A DNA stretch of 64,000 bases from Pelagerythrobacter rhizovicinus (GCF_004135625.1 NZ_SDPV01000001.1:556501-620500); one strand, 5' to 3'. Counted from the first letter of the stretch, positions 35,901-45,458 are shown. The notes: generated by a model from the letters alone, not told the origin. Program-made: numbers and translations.

Positions 35901-36025
35901 GCTGACGTTCCCCCTGTGCGACCAGCCGATGCGGCTGGAGCGGGGCGGATGGACGGCGATCTTTTCCGCAGTGTGACGCCGGCGTTAACTAATCGATCAG
36001 ACCAGCTCGCCCCGGATCAGCTCGG

Positions 36026-36421
36026 TCAGACCAGCCCGAGCCGGATCAGCCGGTTCATCATCTTGCCTGGCAGCACGTCGCCCGCATCCTCGCCTTCGGG
36101 CAGGTCGCGCGGCGCGTCGGCATCCGCGAGATAGCGCCAGCCCTGATGTGCCCGCTTGGGGCGCGGCTCGACCCGGATCAGCTTCGGCGCGAGGCGGATC
36201 GTCCAGCGCCCGTCGTCGTCGCGTTTCTCGAAGCCGAGGATCTCGCAGCGCGCGACGAGCGCGTGGTCCATGATCCAGAAGAGCGAGCCGCCGACCATCT
36301 CCTCGTGCCGCTTGGGCAGATAGCGGGTGGTCATGTGCGCCTCGGGCCCGCGCTCGACCCATTCGCGCAAGCTGTCGAGGCTCTTCGAGCGATAGGCGAT
36401 CTTGGTCATGTGGAGCGGCAT
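36026..36421 (-). CDS. DUF1489 family protein
   Basis: A 131-residue protein, MPLHMTKIAYRSKSLDSL, with TTRYLPKRHEEM, the aromatic GGSLFWIMDHALVARCEILG and a C-terminal EDAGDVLPGKMMNRLIRLGL. These match the alphaproteobacterial DUF1489 family, whose role is unknown. The gene ends with a small direct repeat. It is separated from mgtE by 36 bases on the same strand; cotranscription is likely but a shared function is not known. Confidence 0.85.
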   Translation of the reverse strand: MPLHMTKIAYRSKSLDSLREWVERGPEAHMTTRYLPKRHEEMVGGSLFWIMDHALVARCEILGFEKRDDDGRWTIRLAPKLIRVEPRPKRAHQGWRYLADADAPRDLPEGEDAGDVLPGKMMNRLIRLGLV

Positions 36422-36457
36422 GGCAATGGAGATAGGCGCGATCGCCGCTCGCGCAAC

Positions 36458-37906
36458 TCAGCCGACCAGCCCGCTCGACACCGCAAGGCCGAGGAAGGCG
36501 AAGAAGCCCATCGAGTCGGTGATCATGGTGACGAAGACGGAGCTCGCCACCGCCGGGTCCTGCTTCAGCCGGTCGAAGATGACCGGCACGAGTACGCCGG
36601 CGAGCCCGGCGACGACGATATTGATCACCATCGCCGCTGCGATCACCGCGCCGAGCGTGGGCGTGAAGATGATCCCGGTCGCGATCCCGATCAGCACCGC
36701 GATCGTGACCCCGTTGAGCAGGGCGACGCGCATCTCGCGCCACAGGATGCGGCCCGTGTTGGCCTGGGTGAGCTGGTTCATCGCGATCGCGCGGACTGTC
36801 ACCGCCATCGTCTGCGTGCCCGCATTGCCGCCGATGCTGGCGACGATCGGCATGAGCACGGCCAGCGCGACGAGCTGCTCGATCGCGGCGCCGAACATGG
36901 CGATGATCAGGCTCGCCACCAGCGCGGTGCCGAGATTGGCGATCAGCCAGCGCACGCGCGCGGTATAGGCGTCGCGGATCGGCTCGTTGATGTCGCCGTC
37001 GCCCGCGCCCGAGAGCAGCAGCACGTCCTCGCCTGCTTCTTCCGAGATGATGTGGACGATGTCGTCGACCGTCATCTGGCCCACCAGCCGCCCGTTCTCG
37101 TCGACCACCGCGGCCGAGATCAGGGCGTATTTCTGGAACATCAGCGCGACCTCTTCCTGGTCCATCGTGACCGGGATCAGCGTCTGGTCGCGCTTCATCA
37201 CGTCGGTCAGCGCCACGCTGCGCGGGGTGCGCAGAATCCAGCTCAGCGCGCAGGTGCCGACCGGATGGTGCGCGTGGTCGACCACGTAGACTTCCCAGAA
37301 ATCGTTCGTCAGGTCGCCTTCGTCGCGCAGGAAGTCGATCAGGTCGCCGACGGTCATGTGCTCGGGTACCGCCACGAAATCGCGGCTCATCAGGCGCCCG
37401 GCCGTTTCCTCGGGATAGGAAAGCGCGCTTTCGATCGCTGCGCGATCCTCCGCATCCATCGCGGCGAGGACGGCGCGCTGTTCCGCCGGCCCGAGATCTT
37501 CGATCAACTGGACCGCGTCGTCGGTCTCGAGCTGTTCGGCGATCGCGGCGACCGCGCCCGCGGGCAGCGCCTCCATCATGTCGTCGCGGACGTAATCGTT
37601 GAGCTCGGCGATGACTTCGGAGCTCATCAGGTCGGTGATCGCGGCGGCGAGCTCGCGCCGTTCATCCCGCTCGAGCAGCTCGAGGAGGTCGGCGATGTCG
37701 GCGGGGTGCAGCGGCTCGACGAGATCGTAGACGGCGCCCTTGTCGCCGTCCTCCAGCGCCTCGCGCACGGCGCGGACGTAATCGGGTTTCAGCCGGTTTT
37801 CCTCGTCGTGGCGCTCGTCGTCGACGCGGTCGTCGGGGCGCGCGCCGTCCTCCGCCAGCGGCGGATCGACCGGCCTGATCTCGTCCTCGCGCGTCTCGTC
37901 CGCCAT
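36458..37906 (-). CDS. mgtE: Magnesium transporter MgtE
   Basis: Mg2+ channel of the inner membrane, gated by cytosolic Mg2+. The 482-residue protein has an acidic N-terminus, the helical N domain (LHPADIADLLELLERDERRE), a pair of CBS domains, and five C-terminal membrane helices including SIGGNAGTQTMAVTVRA. Length and domain order are as in Thermus MgtE. No Mg riboswitch-like structure was identified upstream, and none is expected in alphaproteobacteria. Confidence 0.96.
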   Translation of the reverse strand: MADETREDEIRPVDPPLAEDGARPDDRVDDERHDEENRLKPDYVRAVREALEDGDKGAVYDLVEPLHPADIADLLELLERDERRELAAAITDLMSSEVIAELNDYVRDDMMEALPAGAVAAIAEQLETDDAVQLIEDLGPAEQRAVLAAMDAEDRAAIESALSYPEETAGRLMSRDFVAVPEHMTVGDLIDFLRDEGDLTNDFWEVYVVDHAHHPVGTCALSWILRTPRSVALTDVMKRDQTLIPVTMDQEEVALMFQKYALISAAVVDENGRLVGQMTVDDIVHIISEEAGEDVLLLSGAGDGDINEPIRDAYTARVRWLIANLGTALVASLIIAMFGAAIEQLVALAVLMPIVASIGGNAGTQTMAVTVRAIAMNQLTQANTGRILWREMRVALLNGVTIAVLIGIATGIIFTPTLGAVIAAAMVINIVVAGLAGVLVPVIFDRLKQDPAVASSVFVTMITDSMGFFAFLGLAVSSGLVG

Positions 37907-38011
37907 GCGCTCGCTCTACGGCCCGAGCGCGCAAAAGCAAGCGCGCGCCGGGGTGACTTTGCGTCGCGAGTGCCTATACCGGCGCGAACACGAATTAGGA
38001 GACACGATTCC

Positions 38012-38476
38012 ATGGCCGACCAGACGCTCACCCTCACACTCGATACCGGCAATGGAGAGGGTGGCGACGTCGTGATCAAGCTGCGGCCCGATCTCGCGCC
38101 CGGCCATGTCGAGCGGATCACCGAGCTTGCGCAGGAAGGATTCTACGACGGCGTCGTGTTCCACCGCGTGATCCCCGGCTTCATGGCGCAGGGCGGCGAT
38201 CCGACGGGCACCGGCATGGGCGGCAGCGACAAGCCCGACCTGAAGGCGGAGTTCAATGCCGAGCCGCACGTGCGCGGCACCTGCTCGATGGCGCGCACCC
38301 AGGTGCCCGACAGCGCCAACAGCCAGTTCTTCATCTGCTTCGACGACGCGCGCTTCCTCGACAACCAGTACACCGTCTGGGGCCAGGTCGAGAGCGGCAT
38401 GGAGCACATCGACGCGCTGCCCAAGGGCGAGCCGCCGCGCGAGCCGGGCAAGATCGTCAAGGCGACCGTCGCCTGA
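38012..38476 (+). CDS. Peptidyl-prolyl cis-trans isomerase, cyclophilin type
   Basis: A 154-residue cytoplasmic cyclophilin. Catalytic residues appear in VVFHRVIPGFMAQGGDPTG, the MARTQVPDSANSQFFICF pocket and VWGQVESGMEHI. There is no signal peptide, so it is PpiB-like rather than PpiA-like. It starts at ATG 38012 with TAGGAGAC upstream. Its divergent partner is mgtE; the lipase-like lipoprotein follows after five bases on the same strand. Confidence 0.95.
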   Translation: MADQTLTLTLDTGNGEGGDVVIKLRPDLAPGHVERITELAQEGFYDGVVFHRVIPGFMAQGGDPTGTGMGGSDKPDLKAEFNAEPHVRGTCSMARTQVPDSANSQFFICFDDARFLDNQYTVWGQVESGMEHIDALPKGEPPREPGKIVKATVA

Positions 38477-38481
38477 CTGCC

Positions 38482-39393
38482 ATGGCCCGTGCTTTGCGGG
38501 CCTGCGCCGGGGCGGGGGCAGCGCTGCTGTTCTCCGCCTGCGCCACCACCGACCTGAGCCAGGCACGCAGCCCCTGCGTTTACGAGCCGGGCGGTTGGTG
38601 CGGCTTCACGCGCGAGCTGGCAGCGGAAAGCTGGCAGTACGCGCAGCTCGCCAACAACAGCTACAAGGACGAGGAGGAACTCGCCCATCTGCCGGGCGAC
38701 TTCGTGCAGGCGGGCGAGCCGCAGGAGCTCGAATCGGGCTACGCCTATGTCATCTACGACCGCCACGAGCCGGATGACGAAACCGGAGAGCCGAAGCTGG
38801 CCGAACGCGTGATCGCGTTCCGCGGCACCGAGATGGACAGCTTCGACGACTGGGTGCTCGGCAATATCGGCGAACTCCATAACGACCGCGGATGGGACAC
38901 TTACGCCGAGCAGCGCAAGATGCTCGACGAGCAGGGCCTCGACGACGTGCCGATCCGCCTGACCGGCCATTCGCTCGGCGGAGCGATTGCCGCCTACGTG
39001 GCCCTGCGCGAGGCGCGCGCCACATCCTACGCCTTCAACCAGTCCCCGCGCTTTTCCGTACCCGAACAGCCTACCCGCACCCGGCGCCTTGCCGTTTCCG
39101 AACGCGGGGAGGCCCTGCGCAGCCTGCCTGCGGGCGGCGGCGTGTTCCTGCAGGATGCGCTGGTGGTCAACTGCCGCCCAAACGGCGCGCCGTGGAAAGA
39201 TCACTCGATCCGCAAACTCGCCGAATGTCTCACCTGGATCGCCGCCTATGGCGATCCTCGGGCGCTCGAATCGGTTCGCAAGAACGCCATTCCCAAACCG
39301 CCGGTCGAATGCGGCCCTGTCGACAAAGAGCATCCCGGCGACGCGCCGCCCGAAGCGGTCTGCCGCCACCACACGCGGATCGGGAAGAACTGA
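38482..39393 (+). CDS. Lipase-like lipoprotein (DUF2974-type alpha/beta hydrolase)
   Basis: A 303-residue alpha/beta hydrolase with a lipoprotein signal and lipobox FSAC (Cys20). The nucleophile is Ser164 in TGHSLGGA, preceded by VIAFRGTEMDSFDDW. The N-terminal part is Cys-rich. The family resembles Mbeg1/lipase 3-like hydrolases; the lipid or ester substrate is unknown. It is translated five bases after the cyclophilin stop. It converges on the LysR gene with a ten-base gap. Confidence 0.85.
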   Translation: MARALRACAGAGAALLFSACATTDLSQARSPCVYEPGGWCGFTRELAAESWQYAQLANNSYKDEEELAHLPGDFVQAGEPQELESGYAYVIYDRHEPDDETGEPKLAERVIAFRGTEMDSFDDWVLGNIGELHNDRGWDTYAEQRKMLDEQGLDDVPIRLTGHSLGGAIAAYVALREARATSYAFNQSPRFSVPEQPTRTRRLAVSERGEALRSLPAGGGVFLQDALVVNCRPNGAPWKDHSIRKLAECLTWIAAYGDPRALESVRKNAIPKPPVECGPVDKEHPGDAPPEAVCRHHTRIGKN

Positions 39394-39403
39394 TCCGCGG
39401 CAG

Positions 39404-40288
39404 CTAGAGCTCCGCCTTTACCAACCAGTCGTGAAACAGCCGCACGGGTCGTTCCTCGAGCGCGGTAGGCTTGCAGACGAACCAGTAGCTGTAGGGGCTT
39501 TCGACCTCGACGCCGTAGAGGTTGGTCAGGCGGCGGTCGCCTGCACGGCGAAAATGGTCGTCGTGCATGATCGCGATGCCGAGCCCCTGGGCGGCGGCTT
39601 CGAGGATCAGCTGCCCCGAATCGTAATGGTCGATCGCGGCCGGCTCCAGGTCGTCGAAGCCGAGCGCACGCTTCCACGCCTCGAAGCTGGCGGGCAGTTC
39701 GGTATGAACCAGAAAGGTCTGCTTCGCCAGCAGCCCGGCATCGGGCGTTTCGCCGAGCGTCTCGGCAACGTCGGCCCGGCAGATCGCGTGGACCTTGTTG
39801 TAGTCGAGGCGCACCGCGTGGAGCGACCTGTCGGGTCCACGCGAAAGGATAATCGCGGCGTCCAGCGTGTCGCCGACGCGCGATTCGAGGTGCGGCCCGG
39901 TATCGATGTCGATGTGGAGGCGCGGGTGAAGTTCACGCAGTTCGGTCAGGCGCGGGAAAAGGCGCTGACTGCCGAACAGCGGCAGAACCCCGAGGTGAAG
40001 CCGCAGCAGCGAGAGGTTTTCCGATTGCCCCTCTACGGCGCGCGCCAGAGCCTCGAAGTGCGGGCTGACCGCCTCGTAGAAGTGGTGTCCTTCGTCAGTG
40101 AGCTGCATCGACTGGCGCGCGCGAGTGAACAGCTTTTTCCCGACGAATTCCTCCAGGTTGCCGATCCGGCGCGAAAGCGCGGAGGGGCTGAGGCCGATCT
40201 CCTCCGCAGCAGCGCGCGCGGAGCCGAGACGGACGGTGCGCATGAACGCTTCGAGCGCGCGCAATGGCGGAAGGCGGCGGGTCGGCAT
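39404..40288 (-). CDS. LysR family transcriptional regulator
   Basis: A 294-residue LysR regulator of the GcvA-like subgroup. It starts MPTRRLPPLRALEAFMRTVR and has the winged HTH AAAEEIGLSPSALSRRIGNL and a type 2 periplasmic-binding effector domain ending WLVKAEL. It follows corC in the place where lnt often stands in alphaproteobacteria. Its target is unknown; no divergently transcribed partner is present, since the upstream neighbour corC is on the same strand. Confidence 0.9.
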   Translation of the reverse strand: MPTRRLPPLRALEAFMRTVRLGSARAAAEEIGLSPSALSRRIGNLEEFVGKKLFTRARQSMQLTDEGHHFYEAVSPHFEALARAVEGQSENLSLLRLHLGVLPLFGSQRLFPRLTELRELHPRLHIDIDTGPHLESRVGDTLDAAIILSRGPDRSLHAVRLDYNKVHAICRADVAETLGETPDAGLLAKQTFLVHTELPASFEAWKRALGFDDLEPAAIDHYDSGQLILEAAAQGLGIAIMHDDHFRRAGDRRLTNLYGVEVESPYSYWFVCKPTALEERPVRLFHDWLVKAEL

Positions 40289-40365
40289 GGGCGGGAAAAT
40301 GCTTGCTGGCTGGGTGAATGTCGAGCGCGATTTTGCAGTTGCGAAAAGTACCTTGGAAAGGCTTG

Positions 40366-41277
40366 CTACTCGGCGGTCGCCGGTTCTCCGGGCGGGTGCA
40401 GGCGCAGGCGCGTGACATGGGTCGCGTCGCCCGCGGTTACCTCGATCCGCCAGCCGCTCGGGTGCTTGACCACCGTGCCGACCGGCGGCACCTGCTCGGC
40501 CAGGACGAAGGTCAGGCCGCCCAGCGTGTCGACCGATTCCTCGACTTCCGCGAGGCGCGGGTCGACCTGTTCGGCCACGTCGTCGAGCTCGGCGCGCGCG
40601 TCGCAGTCCCACATGCCTTCGCCGATCGGGACGATCCACTGCTCGGGCATCTCGTCGTGCTCGTCCTCGATGTCGCCGACGATCTCTTCCACCAGATCCT
40701 CGATCGTGATGATTCCGTCGGTGCCCGAGAACTCGTCGAGCACGACCGCCAGATGCGTGCGCTGTGCGCGCATGTCGGCGAGGACGTCGAGCGCGCCGCG
40801 CGCCTGCGGCACGTAGAGCGGCTGGCGCATCAGCACTGTCCAGTCCTCGGGCGGCGGCTTGCCCTCCGCAAGATAGGGGAACACGTCCTTGATGTGGATC
40901 ATGCCGATCACGTCGTCGAGCGTGTCGCGGTAGACCGGCATGCGCGAATGGCCGTTCTCCGAGAAGCTGGAGACGAGCTCGTCCCAGCTCCGCGAGGCGT
41001 CGATCGCGATGATCTCTCCGCGGGGGACCGCAATATCGTCCGCGTCGTGCTCGCGGAAATGGAGAATGTTGCGGAGCATCTGCCGTTCGACGGGCGAAAG
41101 ATCGTCGTCGGGTCCGGAGTCCTCGCCGTTGACCGATTGCTCGTCCTCGTGCTCGTCGATGGCTTCTTCGAGCTGCGCGCGGAGCGAGCGATCACCTTCG
41201 CTGAAGAATCTGCGAATGGCGAGCCAAAGCCCGCGTCTACTGTCTGCGTCTCCGGCAGAGTTATCGGAATCGGGCAT
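40366..41277 (-). CDS. corC: Hemolysin family/CorC-like CBS domain protein
   Basis: A 303-residue cytoplasmic protein with two CBS domains (about 80-200) and a C-terminal transporter-associated (CorC_HlyC) domain. It has PVERQMLRNILHFREHDADD, VPRGEIIAIDA and LDEFSGTDGIITIEDLVEEI. Such proteins are linked to Mg/Co efflux or to the lnt pathway, but the mechanism is not settled. ATG 41277 (MPDSDNSAG) was chosen; a GTG at 41292 would overlap the ybeY stop. It is the last gene of the tsaB cluster here. Confidence 0.88.
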   Translation of the reverse strand: MPDSDNSAGDADSRRGLWLAIRRFFSEGDRSLRAQLEEAIDEHEDEQSVNGEDSGPDDDLSPVERQMLRNILHFREHDADDIAVPRGEIIAIDASRSWDELVSSFSENGHSRMPVYRDTLDDVIGMIHIKDVFPYLAEGKPPPEDWTVLMRQPLYVPQARGALDVLADMRAQRTHLAVVLDEFSGTDGIITIEDLVEEIVGDIEDEHDEMPEQWIVPIGEGMWDCDARAELDDVAEQVDPRLAEVEESVDTLGGLTFVLAEQVPPVGTVVKHPSGWRIEVTAGDATHVTRLRLHPPGEPATAE

Positions 41278-41288
41278 GGCCCTGGATG

Positions 41289-41786
41289 TCACTCCTGGTT
41301 GTCTCGATCGCCATATGGGTCCGGCAGGCCGAGAAGCGCAAGCGCCTTTATCTCCATGCCCTCCATTGCCTCGGCATCCTGCTCCGAAATCTCGTGATCG
41401 TATCCGGCGAGATGGAGCAGGCCGTGGACCAGCAGATGGAGCGCATGGCTTTCAAGCGGTATTCCCTTCTCCGCCGCTTCCCGCATGCATGTTTCCCACG
41501 CGAGTGCGAGATCGCCGAGCATCTCCGGCCCACCCTCCGGGGTGAGCCCGAGCAGTTCCTCGCGCGTCAGCATGGGGAACGAGAGCACGTTGGTCGGCTT
41601 GTCCTTCGTGCGCCACTCGCGGTTGAGCGTGCGGACATCCTCGTCGATGGTGAACAGCACGCTCGCCGTCAGCCGCCCGTTGGCAAGCTCGGGCGCGACT
41701 TTCTCGGCCGCTTCGGTCGCACGATAGGCGAGATCGGCCCAGTCGTAGGAGCTCGGCCAGCCGTCGATTTCGATATCCAGATCCAT
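41289..41786 (-). CDS. ybeY: Endoribonuclease YbeY
   Basis: YbeY matures 16S rRNA and takes part in ribosome quality control. The 165-residue protein has the metal motif HLLVHGLLHLAGYDHE near the C-terminus and VLSFPMLT mid-protein, both diagnostic. The ribosome site GAGGAGGGG upstream of ATG 41786 lies in the arm of a palindromic repeat, discussed separately. It precedes corC and follows phoH, the usual order. Confidence 0.95.
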   Translation of the reverse strand: MDLDIEIDGWPSSYDWADLAYRATEAAEKVAPELANGRLTASVLFTIDEDVRTLNREWRTKDKPTNVLSFPMLTREELLGLTPEGGPEMLGDLALAWETCMREAAEKGIPLESHALHLLVHGLLHLAGYDHEISEQDAEAMEGMEIKALALLGLPDPYGDRDNQE

Positions 41787-41794
41787 CACATCCC

Positions 41795-41938
41795 CTCCTC
41801 TTCGAAGGAGGGTGCTGGGGGATGGTGGCGCGGCGTGGAGCGTCGTGCAAGGGGCAGGCACCACCCCGCTACGGTCAGGCGCCGCCGCGCGCCGCCAGGT
41901 CTCGCTGCCCCTCCTCCGAAGAGGAAGGGGGCCTGCGC
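41795..41938. repeat. Family G compound palindrome between phoH and ybeY
   Basis: About 144 bp. The left hairpin is CCCTCCTCTTCGAAGGAGGG and the right is CCCCTCCTCCGAAGAGGAAGGGG-like; an inner pair is GGGGATGGTG/CACCACCCC. On the minus strand the left hairpin gives GAGGAGGGG, the ybeY ribosome site. Confidence 0.85.
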
Positions 41939-41940
41939 GT

Positions 41941-42969
41941 TCATGCGTCTTTCCCCTCGTAAGCCTCGACGATCCGTCCGACGATGGGGTGACGCACCAC
42001 GTCGGCGGCAGTGAAGCGGCTGACGGCGATCCCCTCCAGTCCTTCGAGCCGCCCGATGGCATCGGCAAGACCGCTCATCGCGTCGCCGCCGGGAATGTCG
42101 ACCTGCTTGGGATCCCCGCACACGACCATCCGGCTGTTCTGGCCGAAGCGGGTGAGGAACATCTTCATCTGCTCGCGCGTGGTGTTCTGCGCTTCGTCGA
42201 GGATGACGAAGGCGTCTGCCAGCGTCCGCCCGCGCATGAAGGCGATCGGCGCGACCTCGATCACGCCCGAGATCAGGTGTCGCTCCACCTGCTCCGGCGG
42301 CATGCAGTCGTAGAGCGCGTCGTAGAGCGGGCGCAGATAGGGATCGACCTTCTCCTTCATGTCGCCGGGCAGAAAGCCGATCTTCTCGCCCGCCTCGACC
42401 GCCGGGCGGCTGAGGATCAGGCGCTGGACGCTGCCGGTGATGAGCTGGCTCACCGCCTGCGCGACGGCGAGATAGGTCTTGCCCGTTCCCGCGGGGCCGA
42501 GCGCGAAGATGAGCTCGTCGCGGGCAAGCTGGCGCATGTAGGGGATCTGCCCGGCGCTGCGGGGTACGATCGTCTTGCGCCGCGTGCGGATCATGACCGG
42601 CGGACCGTCGCTCTCGCCCGAGATGATCCCTTCCAGCGTCGGCTCGTTCGACATCGCGATCAGCGATTCGATCGCGCCCGAGTCGAGCTCCTCCCCGCGC
42701 GCGAGTCGGCCGTACATTGCCTGGAGCACGTCGCGCGCACGGGCGACCGAATCTTCCGGCCCTTCGATCAGCACTTTGTCGCCGCGCGCCGAGATGAACA
42801 CGCCGAGGCGGTTTTCCACCTGCACGAGGTTCGCGTCGAACTGGCCGAACAGCGGTACGAGCAGCGATTGGTCGTCGAAACTCAGCTCAGCCTTGGCGCG
42901 CCTGATCTCGCGCTGCGGGCTGGGCGGCGGCGAGATGGCCGGATCGGCGCTGTTCGGTCTGCGTCCCAT
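41941..42969 (-). CDS. phoH: PhoH-like ATPase
   Basis: A 342-residue PhoH-family NTPase. It has an N-terminal KH-like region and Walker A GPAGTGKTYLA with Walker B AFVILDEAQNTT, plus MRGRTLADAF and CGDPKQVDIPGG. In alphaproteobacteria it sits with ybeY in RNA processing. I started at ATG 42969 (MGRRPNSADP), with AAGGATTGC upstream; 43008 gives a longer N-terminus without family resemblance. The repeat lies between it and ybeY. Confidence 0.93.
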   Translation of the reverse strand: MGRRPNSADPAISPPPSPQREIRRAKAELSFDDQSLLVPLFGQFDANLVQVENRLGVFISARGDKVLIEGPEDSVARARDVLQAMYGRLARGEELDSGAIESLIAMSNEPTLEGIISGESDGPPVMIRTRRKTIVPRSAGQIPYMRQLARDELIFALGPAGTGKTYLAVAQAVSQLITGSVQRLILSRPAVEAGEKIGFLPGDMKEKVDPYLRPLYDALYDCMPPEQVERHLISGVIEVAPIAFMRGRTLADAFVILDEAQNTTREQMKMFLTRFGQNSRMVVCGDPKQVDIPGGDAMSGLADAIGRLEGLEGIAVSRFTAADVVRHPIVGRIVEAYEGKDA

Positions 42970-43092
42970 GCAATCCTTTCGTGGTGCGGGGCCGAATCTA
43001 GAACGCAACGCGCGGGAGGCAAGCTTGGTGCCTCAACACGGCGGTGGATTGTTATCGAGTTGTATGAACGGGCGACGAAATCAGTAGGTTGT

Positions 43093-43120
43093 GGTTTGCC
43101 AACGCCATGTGGCCTATAGT
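43093..43120 (+). promoter_or_regulatory. Possible promoter of the unknown secreted protein
   Basis: GGTTTG and TATAGT separated by 16 bases, with TATAGT ending 29 bases before the start codon. The -35 box is weak. Confidence 0.35.
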
Positions 43121-43149
43121 CGAACAAGTGTGGGAAAGAAGGGATTGTG

Positions 43150-44079
43150 ATGATCGCCTCGGCTTGGAAACAGATGGCGGCGCTTCCGATGCTGATCGCT
43201 TGCGGTTCTGCAATCGACGCCAGAGCTCAGAGCAGCCCGCCCTCCGGAGATGAGATCGTAGTCCAGGCAGAGCTGGAGAAAGCCGAACGGCAGGTCGAAG
43301 CCTTGACGCGCGAAATCACTCGCCGTCCTCGCACCGACAAGCCGATTTCCAAACGCTACTCCGCCGTCTGCGTGGGAGTCTATGGATTGTCGGCGGATTT
43401 CGCGCATGTCCTGATCTCGCGCATCGAGGAAAACGCGCGGACGCTGGGCATCCACGTCCTGGGAAAGGGATGTCAGGTGAACACGCTGGTCGCGTTCACG
43501 AACGACAGCCGTGCCGAAATCGAGCGCCTGCGCAAGGCAGAACCGTGGCTCTTCGAAACCCTGCTGGATTACGAATACGATCGCATTTTGCGCGGTAACG
43601 GCGCGGCACAGGCTTGGCATTCGACCCAAGTGAAGGGCGCCGACGGCAAACCCTTCCGCACCGAAATGCTGCCTTGTCCGCCCGCTTGCCCGCCGCGCGC
43701 AGCAGAGATTAACGACCAAGCGTTCGCGAGCAACATTTCTCAACAGCTCAGGGTTGATATTGAGGGCTCGATTGTGGTCTTCGATAACGCTCACGTACCG
43801 GGCAAGTCGATACAACAACTTGCCGACTACGCCTCGATGCGGCTCTTCGCACCCACCGATGATGTTTCGAACGGCGCTCCCGGTGAAATGTCGACCATCC
43901 TTTCGCTTTTCGCCGAGGACGGGGATGCTCCAGACGGCCTCACCGCGTTTGACCGAGCCTACCTTGGGGCGCTGTACAAGTTGCCTGCCACCGCGCGAGG
44001 CGCAGCGATCCACGATGCGACCTGGGCGGCGTATCGCCAGGGACGCTATGAAATCGCCGGCTCCAGCGACACCGACTGA
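43150..44079 (+). CDS. Unknown secreted protein
   Basis: A 309-residue exported protein. The signal peptide is [20 protein letters not shown], possibly a lipoprotein (LIAC), then an acidic helix, and two Cys-containing segments ([16 protein letters not shown]). I recognise no family. The codons look less GC-rich than the neighbours. It lies on the plus strand inside the otherwise minus-strand tsaB...corC cluster and its 3' end overlaps miaB by 34 bases. Signs of transfer are discussed as a finding. The start could also be GTG 43147. Confidence 0.75.
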   Translation: MIASAWKQMAALPMLIACGSAIDARAQSSPPSGDEIVVQAELEKAERQVEALTREITRRPRTDKPISKRYSAVCVGVYGLSADFAHVLISRIEENARTLGIHVLGKGCQVNTLVAFTNDSRAEIERLRKAEPWLFETLLDYEYDRILRGNGAAQAWHSTQVKGADGKPFRTEMLPCPPACPPRAAEINDQAFASNISQQLRVDIEGSIVVFDNAHVPGKSIQQLADYASMRLFAPTDDVSNGAPGEMSTILSLFAEDGDAPDGLTAFDRAYLGALYKLPATARGAAIHDATWAAYRQGRYEIAGSSDTD

Positions 44080-45404
44080 ACAAGGCGGCCCGCAAGCGAG
44101 TTGGGGCCTGCTTCGACGAGCTCGGCCTGGACCAGGTCGCCGATTGCCGCGTCGCCCTCGAACCAGACCGATTGCAGCCAAGGCGACTTGCCGAGCCACT
44201 GGCCAGAGTGCTTGCCCTTGCGTTCGACCAGGACTTCGCAGGTCTTGCCGACCGAAGCTTGGTTGAACGCGAGCTGGTGGCGGTTGAGTGCCGCCTGGAG
44301 GCGCTGGAGGCGTTCGTCCATGGCCTCGCGCGGAATCTGGCCGTCCATCGCCGCGGCCGGCGTGCCGGGGCGGGGGGAATACTTGAAGCTGAACGCCTGC
44401 GCGTAACCGACCGCTCCGACGAGGGCGAGGGTTTCCTCGAACTCCGCCTCGGTCTCGCCCGGGAAGCCGACGATGAAGTCGCCCGACAGTGCAATATCCG
44501 GCCGCGCCTGGCGGAAGCGCTCGAGCAGGCGGAGGTAGCTGTCCGCGGTGTGGCTGCGGTTCATCGCCTTGAGCACGCGGTCGCTGCCCGACTGCACCGG
44601 CAGGTGCAGGAATGGCATCAGCTTGTCGATCTCGCTGTGCGCCGCGATCAGCGCGTCGTCCATGTCGGCCGGGTGGCTGGTGGTATAGCGAATGCGGGCG
44701 AGCCCATCGATCTCGGCAAGGTCGCGGATCAGGCCTGCCAGTCCGATCGCGCGGCCGCGGCCGTCTTCGCCGCTCCAGGCCGAGACGTTCTGGCCCAGCA
44801 GGGTGATCTCGCGCGCGCCGGCCTCGACCAGACGCTGCGCTTCGGCAACCAGGTCGCTGAACGGGCGCGAGATTTCGGCGCCGCGGGTATAGGGAACGAC
44901 GCAGTAGGTGCAGAACTTGTCGCACCCTTCCTGTACGGTGAGGAACGCGGCGGGCGGGCTCTTGCGGCGCTGGGGCAGGGCGTCGAACTTGGCGATCGGC
45001 GGCATGTCCGTATCGGTCGCGCGCTCGCCGTGCACCGCCTTGTCGAGCATTTCGGGCAGGCGGTGATAGGCCTGCGGGCCGACGACCATTGAGACCGCCG
45101 GCGCACGCGCCATGATCTCCTCGCCTTCCGCCTGCGCGACGCAGCCGGCGACCGCGATCAGCGGCTTCTTGCCCGCCTGTTCGCCCGACTTCACCAGACG
45201 GCCGATGTCCGAATAGACCTTCTCCGCCGCCTTCTCGCGAATGTGGCAGGTGTTGAGCACGACGAGGTCCGCGTCCTCGCCCTCCGGGGCGGGCGCGATG
45301 CCCTTGTCGGCCAGCAACTCGGCCATGCGCTCGCCATCGTAGACGTTCATCTGGCAGCCGAAGCTCTTGACCCGGTAGGTCTTCGGAGGGGCACTCTGTC
45401 GCAT
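44046..45404 (-). CDS. miaB: tRNA-2-methylthio-N6-dimethylallyladenosine synthase MiaB
   Basis: Radical SAM methylthiotransferase that modifies A37 of tRNAs reading UNN codons. The 452-residue protein has the N-terminal [4Fe-4S] cysteines Cys17, Cys53 and Cys88, the radical SAM motif CDKFCTYC (Cys161, 165, 168) and a C-terminal TRAM domain. Start [20 protein letters not shown] is conserved. It precedes phoH in the cluster order, with the unknown secreted protein's gene between them on the other strand. Confidence 0.97.
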   Translation of the reverse strand: MRQSAPPKTYRVKSFGCQMNVYDGERMAELLADKGIAPAPEGEDADLVVLNTCHIREKAAEKVYSDIGRLVKSGEQAGKKPLIAVAGCVAQAEGEEIMARAPAVSMVVGPQAYHRLPEMLDKAVHGERATDTDMPPIAKFDALPQRRKSPPAAFLTVQEGCDKFCTYCVVPYTRGAEISRPFSDLVAEAQRLVEAGAREITLLGQNVSAWSGEDGRGRAIGLAGLIRDLAEIDGLARIRYTTSHPADMDDALIAAHSEIDKLMPFLHLPVQSGSDRVLKAMNRSHTADSYLRLLERFRQARPDIALSGDFIVGFPGETEAEFEETLALVGAVGYAQAFSFKYSPRPGTPAAAMDGQIPREAMDERLQRLQAALNRHQLAFNQASVGKTCEVLVERKGKHSGQWLGKSPWLQSVWFEGDAAIGDLVQAELVEAGPNSLAGRLVQSVSLEPAIS

Positions 45405-45458
45405 GGCGCGCGCCTATAGCGGAGGTAGGCGCGGTTTGGAACTGCTGGAGATACTCAT

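Noticed and set aside
36146-38476. 776-residue plus-strand frame ending in the cyclophilin
   Set aside because: Only the last 154 residues are real; the rest is antisense to DUF1489 and mgtE.
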